Shown here piece by piece: positions 54,858 to 64,000 of a DNA stretch of 64,000 bases. The DNA comes from Eutreptiella sp. 'Long Island Sound 2002'. Lineage: Eukaryota > Euglenozoa > Euglenophyceae > Eutreptiales > Eutreptiaceae. The notes beneath the pieces were generated by a model. The model was not told the origin of the DNA, ran no database searches, and saw only the letters and a program-made list of their open reading frames with translations. The stretch covers positions 181,748,944 to 181,812,943 of the forward strand of contig OZ038378.1 of NCBI GenBank assembly GCA_964036045.1, in the 5' to 3' direction. Position 1 is the first letter of the stretch. Each line of letters begins with the position of its first letter. The translations under genes were made by a program, and so were the position numbers.

Positions 54858-55520
54858 TCAGGGATTAGGCCACAGCGGCTCGGACTCGGAGGGTTGAGGG
54901 GTAGTGCGGGGCGTGTAGATCCGTTTTGGGTTGGGGTTTGCAGTGTCATAGGGCCGGGAGCGCTTTTTGAGGTGATGTACGGTGGCAACGGCAGCTCGGA
55001 ACAGGTCTTCCGCAGCTGACCAGTTTTCCCTTAGTAGCTGAGTGGCAACGTGTGTGAGTGTCTGCATTGACCGATGTCTCAAGGTACGTAGGGATTGAAG
55101 CCAAAATTTTTCCTTCCTGGTGTGGCACGTTTGCATCAGTGTGTCATAGTGGTCAAGGAGAAGAGTCCCTTGGCGCCTCCAGGCGATGATACGGCGACGC
55201 GAGGTGGCAATGGAGGTGCGTGAATTGCTGTAACATCGCCACATGCGATTGTAAAATTGCTGCAGGAGGTTGGCTTCTGTGTATTGGGCATACTGTAGGA
55301 AACGGCTGCCTAACTCCATCTCCCACCGTCGGTGCCGCATGAGGGTGTGGGCAAACTGCTTGTAATCCGCGATTGCAGTAGCCGGAAACTTTAGTGCATG
55401 GTGGGGGGGGCAGGTCGGGGTGAAACGCGCCTGGGAATGCACGTAGTGCAAGGATGCAAAAGCTTTCACATCAGCCGTGTGGGGTGTACCAAGTTGATGC
55501 CGTTTTTGCCTCCTCACCAT
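54858..55520 (-). CDS. Hypothetical basic protein (about 220 aa)
   Basis: Open frame with an ATG at 55,520 (MVRRQKRHQLG); the frame continues upstream to 55,562 without an ATG. The protein is rich in Arg, His, Gln and aromatic residues and looks helical (NLLQQFYNRMWRCYSNSR, WLQSLRTLRHRSMQTLTHV), with a Pro/Thr-rich tail (PKRIYTPRTTPQPSESEP). No family is recognised. GTGAGG at the proposed start could instead be a splice donor. The region 55,563-56,709 has no supported gene. Confidence 0.45.
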   Translation of the reverse strand: MVRRQKRHQLGTPHTADVKAFASLHYVHSQARFTPTCPPHHALKFPATAIADYKQFAHTLMRHRRWEMELGSRFLQYAQYTEANLLQQFYNRMWRCYSNSRTSIATSRRRIIAWRRQGTLLLDHYDTLMQTCHTRKEKFWLQSLRTLRHRSMQTLTHVATQLLRENWSAAEDLFRAAVATVHHLKKRSRPYDTANPNPKRIYTPRTTPQPSESEPLWPNP

Positions 55521-56709
55521 GAATTGAGTGAAGTGCAAGAGGAAGTGCGTATTGGCATGCAACTTATATGGCTACATATCCCTTGCTGGACCAAATGGTC
55601 CAGTGGTTGCATATCTCCCACCACATGTGGGCCAAATGGCCTTGAGCAGTCTCCAACGTGGAGAGAACAAGGTAGCACGGTTAACCTCAATGGCATGAAA
55701 AGGTTGAACAAACACAACAAGCAGGTAGGTACCTTTTTGTGGATTGTTTGGTGTGGATTGTTCGGCGCACTAATGCTCCGCCATGTGCAAGCAAAGGGGG
55801 GCAAATGATGCCACAATGATGCACAATGCACTTACCCCCCCCCCTTGGCCAAACAAAAGCAAGGCTTGAGTAACTGCAGCAATACCAGTGACTACTAGCG
55901 CAAAATGGCCTACTTCTCACACAGCACACGGTGCGTCCCCTGAAAGATAACACACTAGAAAGTCTTGTTTCACATCTCATGTGACCCTGTACCGCATATT
56001 TAGGGGTCCAAAGCTCAGCAGTTTGAACCCCTCTAGTGGAGTTGATGAGCTCGGAATTGGTGAAATCCACCATCAACAAAGAAAGCAGGGAGAACGTAAC
56101 CCCTACCATGTTAGCGTGGAGGAGGAGAATGGCATACCTCTTGCCATAGTGGGGTCCAAGGAGGGAGGCATCAAAATGTCCGCAAGAAGGTCGCCAAGAA
56201 GGGGAAATCTTGGATAGCACTTGGGTAAGCACCAGTTGGGGGCATTTAGGCCGAAAAGTTTGCGTGGCCCACAATTGCAGTGTTCCCTTGTAGTGTTGTG
56301 AGGTGTTGTACAATGGTTTGTTGGCTTGCGAGGTGCTGCATGTAATGTAATGCAAATGCATTCACAAGTTTTGGATAATGGCGATGGCAATCAGGATAAC
56401 TGATGGGGACTTTGCTACCTGTATCCTAGTCCGGCCCCCCAAGAACCAGCAATGTTTGACTGTGGAAGGTTACTGCGCACGGCCTATTACCGCAGGAAAA
56501 AAAAATCTGGCGCGTTGCGCTAGGGGATGTGTGCCCTTTTCTTTCCCACAGTTAGACACATCGACAAATGGACACCAAAAGACTGAATCTCAGCTAACTG
56601 GGCTGCAGTGTGCCTTCCAATGAGCATGGAATGCTCTAATGTTCAACTGGTTATGACATGAAACCCTTCTTCTTCTGATACACCATCCTTAATTCCTTCT
56701 GTGCTGCCC

Positions 56710-57010
56710 CTAGCCAGGGTCGGCTGCTGTCTTGGGCTTGGCAGCTGGCTTAGACTTCAGCTTCGGCTTGGGTTCTAGGACCTTAAAATGCTTGGGGACT
56801 GCATCGCCGTCCATGGTGTCCCTTGTGAAAAACAGCTTGTTCTTGAAAACATGAGCCAAGCCCCGGACACCCCTGGCTGCCTTTGCCCAAATGATATTTA
56901 CACATTGGTCATTCGCTGAAGCATCTTCACCTGACCCCTCGGAGTCAGATCTGTGATCAGAGTCAAAGACATCCCCAAAGTCCAACCCTGAGTCAGTGTC
57001 AGAATCATGC
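56710..57010 (-). CDS. Acidic C-terminal exon, unknown protein
   Basis: The minus strand carries a clear C-terminal region: an Asp/Ser/Glu-rich stretch (SDHRSDSEGSGEDASANDQ), then AHVFKNKLFFTRDTMDGD, then a Lys/Pro/Ala tail (KPKLKSKPAAKPKTAADPG) before the stop at 56,710. Upstream at about 57,060-57,000 another frame is also acidic (MNIDFSGHAAQNDFESDS), suggesting an intron or indel near 57,005. Function is unknown; such tails occur in nuclear proteins, but that is only a guess. Confidence 0.4.
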
Positions 57011-57327
57011 AGGAATCCGACTCAAAGTCATTTTGGGCTGCGTGCCCAGAAAAATCAATATTCATCAGGTGGCGCTTTGCAAAAAGTGCAACATCTTCGA
57101 CCTGTCTACCTCAGCTCGTGACTGTTTGTGCTTGCGAACTGCCAGCTCCGCGCGGAAAACGATGGTCGGTGCGACCTCCTATGTGGAACTACTACTTGCG
57201 GGGTGACAAGCATTGGCCCCACAAAAGGTGGTGATCTCCGTTTCCTTCTGGACAGGCCGCGCAGCAAAGAAATTGGTGGTCTCAGGTTGCTTCTGGACAG
57301 GTCGCACACCGGGTTGCAGAAGGCACA

Positions 57328-57378
57328 GCACTTCATTCTGTACAGCACTTCATTCTGCACAGCGCTTCATTCTGCAGA
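57328..57378. repeat. 17-bp tandem repeat, 3 units
   Basis: Three consecutive copies of a 17-base motif containing CTTCATTCTG. The surrounding 57,011-58,220 holds short overlapping frames on both strands; none is convincing. Confidence 0.85.
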
Positions 57379-58226
57379 ATGCTCCACGGGCCGTGTCCTT
57401 CGGGGTGGGGATGGGGACCAGCTTGATGCACTGTCCCACTCTGGAGAATCAGGTATCACAGGAATGGGATGGGAGAGGTTGCAATTGAAGCCGCTGGGTG
57501 CTTCACCAGACGCTCATTGCGTTTGTACTCAATTTGCACTGTCTCAGACTGGGCACCACGGTGGCTGGAACAGGAGTGCTATCAGATCGTCCATAGAAGA
57601 CGGCCTCACCGGCAGTGTACATGTGAACGTCTATGGGGGAATGTTTGCCCGGCGCGCTACCTTTGTATTAAGTATCCTGGCTCTAGCCCCTAGTTTATCC
57701 TGACCTAGGGAAGTCTCCCAAGCAAACCACAGCGGACACCCTGGAGTTGTATCACCACATACCGGGACCAGGGAGTCCCTTTCACAAATGTGAGACCAAG
57801 CACAGTTGCAAAAGCACGCATCATTGCCTCCACACGCACATTATATGACAAAGCTACCACAGCAGGTTAACCAAAATTGGCCCGGTTGTTTGGTGAGAGG
57901 GGGCAAAAACAGGCACGGATGGGGAATGGTAAAAAAAAAAGATGCCTGGTGCACGCCCAGTGCACTAACACTCCCCCTATGGTACATAACAAGGAATGGA
58001 AGAAAATGGTACAAAAGCAAATATGTCCTTGCAAATACCTCAAATTCGGTCCCATGTGCCTCAATTTGCGTTCCAAATGCACGTATTGCCGTGCAACACA
58101 AATGAAATGTTGTCCTGCACATCTGAATAGCTGTCCGCATCCACCTTTGCCATGAACAACGCAATTCCGTGGGGAAAAAAGTAGCGCTACAAAAGTGCCG
58201 CGGAATCAGGGGGCGGTTCTTGCGCA

Positions 58227-58730
58227 ACGCGGTTCCTAGACACGGGGGGGGTTTTGGCATGACGCCATGGTGTGATGATCTCGTCTGCAGCTGGCGGCGC
58301 CTACTGGCCGATCGCCATTCGCTGCCCTTCCCTTGGACCCTTTCCCTCCATAGGCGGTGGTGCCCATCAGCTTCTCACCACCCTTTGACCTTCCTCTTCC
58401 TCCTTGCCCTAACCTTCCCTCTCCCCTCCCCTTTCCCTTCCCTTGGCCTTTCCCTCTGTAGGCCACCGTGCCCATCGGCCTCACCACACTCCTTCCCTTC
58501 CCTTTCCCTTGGTCGGTTGTGCCAACGGAGCCCCCGGACTTGCCCTGTTTCACTTCTCTGCGTCGAGTCCACGCAGAGGAAGGCAAATGCCTTCGCCGTT
58601 GGCCAGGTGCGTCCAAGCGGCCATCCCAAGCCGGCGGTGAGGTACCTCTCCCCAACGGCGGCTGGTGGGCCCTGGGATGGCCACTTGCGGGGTCGTTTCC
58701 CCGGTTCCTAGACACGGGGGGGGGGGGGGG
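58227..58730. repeat. Segment flanked by a direct repeat, with internal duplication
   Basis: GGTTCCTAGACACGGGGGGG occurs at about 58,230 and again at about 58,703, bracketing roughly 450 bases. Inside, a stretch starting CCCTTCCCTTGG is duplicated at about 58,325 and 58,435. The direct repeats could be target duplications or a recombination relic; no element ends are recognised. Confidence 0.5.
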
Positions 58731-59394
58731 TGAGTAAGACTTCTCTCATGGAATTTGCTTGAAGTAAGAGAGCACTTGCAGTGGTGACGGACATTCTTGA
58801 GGAACCCTTTGTGCTGACCTCTCACCTCACTGCCACTTCAACATACACACACACACACACAATGGGGCCTGCATGCACGATGACAAAACTGCAAGCAACA
58901 ATCCTGCAGAAAAACCCCATGCAATTCAGTGCAACATTTGTCAACATCAAGTCATTGCAGGGACTCATGTTTCGCCATGAAATGCATAAATTGCGCAGCA
59001 GGTGTTGGTGGTGGTCACGAATCCGTTACATGTCAAGAGGATCTTATAATTCTCTGGCCGTCGTTGAACCGTCATGAAAATCATGAGTGCGTCCTGTGTT
59101 GGTGGAACCATGGACTGTGCTGTGCAAGCAGGAGGCCAGAGCTTCGGGACACTTTGTACAATTTGGGGGAGACTCCAGTGGATCTGCGGATGCACCTAGG
59201 CACGTTCTGTGAGACATCATGAACAAGACAAGTTGCTGACATCAATGCATGGAGCACCTAGTAATGTGCACTCTCTTGATCAGGCAACCAACTGTAACAT
59301 CAAACAATCATACAATCCCATACTAAGTAAATTGTCCGGCTGGGAGTGAAAATTGGGCAGCGGAAGATGTTTGATGGTGGTTTGTGGATGTGGT

Positions 59395-59943
59395 TCAGCT
59401 GTGGGTCAGCAGTCTACTGGTTTGGCTCTGCTTCAGAAGTACATGTGTTTTGGGGCTGAGCAGTGGTATATGTACATGATAACCTACATCGGTGCATGAT
59501 GTACAACCGGTGGCTGCCAACCATCCTGCCAAGCCAAGAAAATGCATCATGCACACCACTGGGAGTGTATGGAGGGAGGAGGGGAGGAAAATGAAGCAGA
59601 GGGGCCATACCCCCTTGGGCTGGGACTGGAGACCACTGGATAGTAACTGGTGTACCGTACATCCCAACACCGAACCAGCAAAGCGTTCAACAGATGTGCA
59701 AACAAACTGCAACCCATCCGAGCCATCTCCGATACGAGCAGTCCATTCTCCCCGTGTATCGTTAGACAAAGCGTACACTGATTCTTGGCAGGAAAATTGT
59801 GAACCGTACACCATTGACCCCGTTTGGGGGGGCAGCCCCCTCCCTGTGTCTCCGTGTGTGGTAGGGCGTAAATTTTCAGTTCTACCAAAGCTAACATGAG
59901 TAAACAACGGACATAGCACACATGGCCCTGTCCGCAAAATCAA
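59395..59943 (-). CDS. Candidate coding region, unknown protein
   Basis: Open minus-strand frame of 183 codons without a well-placed ATG. The middle is protein-like (QESVYALSNDTRGEWTARIG, then FVCTSVERFAGSVLGCT). It may be an exon. The neighbouring sequence 58,731-59,394 has a short (AC)n run at about 58,845-58,861 and no supported gene. Confidence 0.3.
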   Translation of the reverse strand: MILRTGPCVLCPLFTHVSFGRTENLRPTTHGDTGRGLPPQTGSMVYGSQFSCQESVYALSNDTRGEWTARIGDGSDGLQFVCTSVERFAGSVLGCTVHQLLSSGLQSQPKGVWPLCFIFLPSSLHTLPVVCMMHFLGLAGWLAATGCTSCTDVGYHVHIPLLSPKTHVLLKQSQTSRLLTHS

Positions 59944-60009
59944 TCATACGTTTTCCCACCCGTTCCACCCCTAGTGGCCTCTACACCTGGATACCACCAA
60001 GGAACCTAA

Positions 60010-60300
60010 TCATTTGACTGGTGTTGACGAGATAAATTGACCTGAGACGCCGCAACGGGAGTTAGATGCCAAGGCCCCATTACATCGCTTCGTGGGGCCC
60101 CAGTACCCCGGCCAGATGGGTAGGGACAGGTCCGCCGGAAGATACCAGAAGCAGTGTGACTCAGCCAACCACCAAAAGTCACAGTATTCTATCATCTGAG
60201 AAATCAACACCGAATTAAATTAGTTACCCAATGAATACAATCCATAACAAGCCGTATCTTGCACAAGAGTGGGTGGGTGGGCTTCCACATCGAGTACGCA
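60010..60300 (-). CDS. Candidate exon pair around a 32-nt intron, unknown protein
   Basis: On the minus strand a GTAACT donor at 60,227 and a TTTCTCAG acceptor at 60,196 bound 32 bases. Removing them joins a frame ending RLVMDCIHW to MIEYCDFWWLAESHCFWYLP in phase 0, continuing to a stop at 60,010. The product is rich in Trp and Tyr and is not recognised. A different frame upstream (60,426-60,220) also looks coding, so the model is uncertain. Confidence 0.3.
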
Positions 60301-61126
60301 CTGTCTGCCATTTCGGGGGACTGTATGCCGCTCTACGAATTGTACCTCGCTGTACTCGCTGGCGGGTGGGCTCGCTGTACTCTGGGTGGGTGGATGGGTC
60401 AAAACACACACAGGATTTCTACTCATGCCTTCCTATAACGTGGGTAGGATGGCCAAAGCTGAACCCTGAGTGAGCTTCTATCCGCGCTGGGCCCCTCCCT
60501 GCAGTCAGTGATGGGTGTCTGGGTCGCTGCCCACAGCTCTCACCTTGGGTTGCTCAGCACCACCATCAGCCTCCTGGGGAACAGTATACCAGGGTACAGC
60601 AGCACCTCTGTAAAAAATGGTCATGTTGTGACCAGGACGCTCACAAACTGGTGCACGCGGAGGGGGCTGAAGTGCACCTCATGTGCAGTTGCACTGTGCC
60701 AAAGGGGAAGGCGCTGCAGCGACCTCAGGCACAGCCATCAGACGTGTGGGGCCTGATGCAGAAAATTCTGCTGCGGGGAGAATCGCACCACCCTCCCCCT
60801 CCACCCTTGCGCAGGCTGAGGTCACGGAAAACGACGGCCAGATGGGGACCTCGTGCTTAGACAAGGCCGTGCTTATGCGCGACCCACAGGCAAGTGGTTC
60901 TTAGGGGTCAGGGCCCCATCACAGCAACATTACATTTCACGTACAGTTTTGGCCCCCATGGCAGCTGTAAGATTGCATCAAAACGGATAGAACTGTGTTT
61001 CGGTCTCCGCAGGCCAGGGCTGTCCTTAAACGGGGGAAAAAAAGAAAATGGTTCGTAACGCCAACAGAAACGAACGGGGACGCTCTCTACTTCATGGTCA
61101 AGACATGGGCGGAAACAGTATTGAAG

Positions 61127-61270
61127 TATTGGTTGGCGGCGGTTGGCGGTTGGCGGTTGGCGGTTGGTGGTTGGTGGCGGTTGGCAGTTGGCCGTTGGCA
61201 GTTGGCGGTTAGTGGCGGTTGGCGGCAGTTGGCAGTTAGTGGTTGGTTGCGGTTGGCGGTTGGTGGTCCT
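61127..61270. repeat. Degenerate GGTTGGC-type minisatellite
   Basis: About 20 imperfect heptamer-like units built from GGTTGGC, GGTTGGT and GGCAGTT, with strong strand asymmetry (G and T on the plus strand). The stretches 60,427-61,126 and 61,271-61,589 hold no supported gene. Confidence 0.85.
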
Positions 61271-61589
61271 TGGGGGCTGACCTTAACAATTGGGATTCCC
61301 AAGAACAGCCCTGCCGCAGGCATGACACAACCCCGCTTTCCCACTACAACCGGCCCAAAAACATTTCATCTGACATTCTGGACCACGAACACTGCGATCA
61401 GAGGCGCTGTGCTTAGACAAGCCAACGAAAGGGGGAGGGGGATCGGCGAAATTTTCCCTCGAGATTCTCCCCTGGGAAACTCCATACCCCTGTGCCCCGC
61501 TCCCCCGTGGAGGTTGGGGTTCCGATGTTCACTGGGCGACTTGGCTCACTCCGGTCACGCGTTGAGCTCTGATGTCGGAATCCTGCAAA

Positions 61590-63055
61590 TTATGCCTCAA
61601 GCATAATCCCATTCTGCTGGCCTCTGTTGACGAATGAAGTGAAAGGATGCATGTCTCGAGCAGATCCCCTGCGCTCCATAGCTTTGCGTTGAGAAGTTCT
61701 GCACTGCAATACAGCTGCAGTGGCCTTCAACTCTGCTCGGATGACGCTTGCAACAGGGAAGCACAGGAGAAGCCTGTCGCATGTATGAGGATGGCAACGC
61801 GTGGGAAAACGGAGAAGGCAGTGCTCAGGGCATTGGTGACATTGCAGTGTAGTTCTGGTCGCCGCCACCCGCCCGTGAGGGTTGGGGGGGTTTGGAAGAG
61901 GGAAAATTACGTTCTGAGCAGTTCTTACCACACAAATAGGGGTTGGAACTGTTGACCACCCACCATATATGAAAATCACAAAGCACCCAAGCATTCCCCA
62001 CAGGTGTCGGCTTGGGGGTCTGGATGGGGGGGTCGGGGGTGTCCGGGTCCCCACTTAAGCGGACCCAGTGGCTAAATGCATACATCCCACCTCTCAATGG
62101 TATCCCAAAAGACGAAATGAAGGTTTTGGATTTCGACGGGCTCGGGCGGTCGATGCTTGTATGGTGTGTCCCATGACGCGGGCTGGGTGGCACTGGTGGG
62201 CAAGTTGCGGCTCTGGTGATGGCATTCAGGTAGTCACGGTATTGCATGAAGAGACTACGGTCGCCTAGAAAAGGATGGGCAGCCCCTTGTATTCCCCCAG
62301 GAAAGCGTGGAATGCCGATATGCAAGGGGGCCCCACACCTTGGGCCTTTTGCGTCACCCAGAACAACTCAACTGTGCCTGCCTGCCGCCGCCAGAAAGTA
62401 GGGGCCTCGCTGCCCCGGAAAACTGGCCGGTGTTGCGTGGCTAATTTTAGGACCAAATTGAGGAGCCAAATTCCCTACGCAAAATAGGCCTTGGTTAGAA
62501 TCCCACCCCCTGTACGTCAGTAGGTTTGTCCCCAGCGCTCTCTGCAAATGGAAAACCTATGCCTACAACTGGGTGGCCAACAGGCTGTGCATCACAGCGC
62601 CTGCAAAACCCATCGATTTGAGCATTGCCTGCGGACAAACGAGCCAACACCATGTGTATCACTCCTGGGTCAACCACATAATACCCAGTTGCCTCACTGT
62701 GTTTGTCACCTTGCGGCCAACCAGCCATAATCAAGCCCTGTGGTAGGGCTTCATGCAAGAACTCCGGCACCCAACTGCGAGAGCCCCAATTCCCATGGGT
62801 CATGCACACGGCATCACTTGGGCGAGTGCCCACGGGGTCGTCGATGGCGGGGTCCGTCGTCTCCCACGGGAGGCGGTCCCTCCGCGCCGTGCACTGCAAC
62901 ACGGTCTCGGGCACGGCCAGGCTCTCCCGGGTGCAGCGGAGCGACTGCAGCAGCGACGCCACAGTGACCGCCGCAGAGCCGGATCCCCGCACAAGGGCAC
63001 TGCCCCGTACCTCTTGGATGATATCGGGGGTGCTGAAGCCAGCACAAGCGAACAA
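61590..63055 (-). CDS. Multi-exon hypothetical gene, unknown function
   Basis: Four minus-strand exons fit in phase: about 63,055-62,516 (FLHEALPQGLIMAGWPQGDK), 62,474-62,339 (EAPTFWRRQAGTVELFWV), 62,264-61,929 (KTFISSFGIPLRGGMYAFSH) and 61,732-61,590 (MHPFTSFVNRGQQNGIMLEA to the stop). The introns are 41 nt (GTACAG to GCGTAG), 74 nt (GTGTGG to TTTTCTAG) and about 196 nt (GTAAGA to GAGCAG). The first two keep the frame without forcing; the third acceptor is chosen to keep frame. The 5' end is open: an acceptor-like GTAGCAG lies near 63,060 and a further exon may lie at 63,075-63,170. No domain is recognised. Confidence 0.45.
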
Positions 63056-63170
63056 GCGCCTGCTACATGATGTCCTCTGCAGCTTCAGCAGCGCGGAGTG
63101 CTCCTCGGTGCTCCCTCTGCAATGCTCCCTCTTGTGGATTGGCGGCCTTGATCCGCGATACAGAAAGCGC

Positions 63171-64000
63171 TGTAGAGAGGACGGAGATCGGGCTGAACAG
63201 TCGAACGCCTCCGATGAATGTTTGGCAGGGGAAAGAGAGAGGAGGGAACGTGGTCAGGGGCGGGGGGCTTATGGGCACATGTTTGAGAGGTACAGTTGGG
63301 CCGAAGGGGCTGCCCCGCACGCGCTATGCGTGCGGGCGACAGGCGTGATGTCGGGCAAAGTAAAGGGCCCCAAAGAGCGCATACCGCATGTTCGCACATC
63401 TGAGGCACACCAATCGCGAAGTCAGACCAATCCCATGACACGGAGGATTAATTCTGCCTGGCCTGCCCGGCACACCCTCCGGGGCTTGTGTCCGCTTTCT
63501 CGTCCAAAAAAAAAAATTGAAACTCCATTTTGAACTAGAGTCCTTTATCCGCAGAAGAGAAATGCCCTATGATCACGGGCTCTGCAACATCTGCAGGTGC
63601 ACAACGGGATGATTGCACTGTGATGGCAATGTGCAGTGTTGGGATGTGATCAATGAGGGGGTGTGATGCACAACATTTTTACTGCACTTGGGTACACTTG
63701 GTCCCTCCCCGGAGCCTTTCTTGGCGCGCTGTGAGTGCAATGCACCAGCAATGCTATCTCATAAGCCGCACGAGGATCTGGAGGCGCGGCGTCCTTGGTA
63801 CACGAGGGATCGCAGTGCCTACACCCTGGCTGCGGCCGGTGGGCCAGCGACCCTGCGGCTGCTGGATGAAAACTGCACTGTGGCTGCTGGATGGTTGTGT
63901 GGTTGTGAGGCCACTTGGTGCGAAATGCGAAGAGGCAGAGTCTAGGTTTTCCCCTTTCCCAATCATTCTACGGATTGGAGACCTGCAGGGCTGCCCCGCT
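63171..64000. other. Right edge, no supported gene
   Basis: Short frames on both strands only. An A run lies at about 63,507-63,517. Nothing else is evident. Confidence 0.4.

Overview
The window reads as nuclear DNA from a GC-rich eukaryote, most likely a protist or alga; nothing fixes the species. The evidence is candidate spliced coding segments with GT-AG borders, two families of non-LTR retrotransposon (LINE), large satellite arrays, many long C or G homopolymers, and no bacterial operons.

Layout: (1) 1-11,492 is single-copy-looking sequence with fragmentary minus-strand coding signal. It includes a reverse-transcriptase-like gene and a multi-exon candidate gene of unknown function. (2) 11,493-54,114 is an almost continuous repeat block of about 42.6 kb, built from a 47-bp minisatellite (seven arrays), a 94-bp satellite (four arrays, period exactly 2 x 47), (ACCAC)n tracts, and a 1.3-1.4 kb module D with strong hairpins (two copies). 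Two LINE families and their apparent non-autonomous partners sit inside it. (3) 54,115-64,000 is again single-copy-looking, with several minus-strand hypothetical coding regions.

LINE family A (about 9.5 kb) is present as two near-identical full-length copies in opposite orientation, 5' end to 5' end, separated by 0.9 kb of minisatellite. Each has a long ORF1 (coiled coil, Arg/Ser-rich tail) and a giant ORF2 (N-terminal extension, APE-type endonuclease, reverse transcriptase, RNase H, CCHC zinc motif, C-terminal extension). Copy A1 (minus) has both frames open. Copy A2 (plus) has a one-base frameshift in ORF2. A third element (20,887-22,540) keeps the family A 3' end and a short 5'-proximal stretch but has an unrelated interior. 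All three sit in the same CAGGCAGTGAG part of the 47-bp unit with 5-8 bp apparent target duplications, which suggests a minisatellite-directed LINE system.

LINE family B is seen as two 5'-truncated copies (RNase H, zinc motif and 3' UTR in B1; only the C-terminal part in B2). Its 3' tail is joined to (ACCAC)n. Two short elements carry the same roughly 100-bp 3' tail on an unrelated body, as SINE-like partners would. The block ends at 54 kb in a (CCCTA)n tract, i.e. (TAGGG)n on the other strand, which is telomere-like. The region may be subtelomeric or a heterochromatic satellite domain, but that is inference.

Introns are not modelled rigorously. Most single-copy coding calls are candidate exons without a recognised family, and long open frames across the satellites are artefacts of periods that are not multiples of three.
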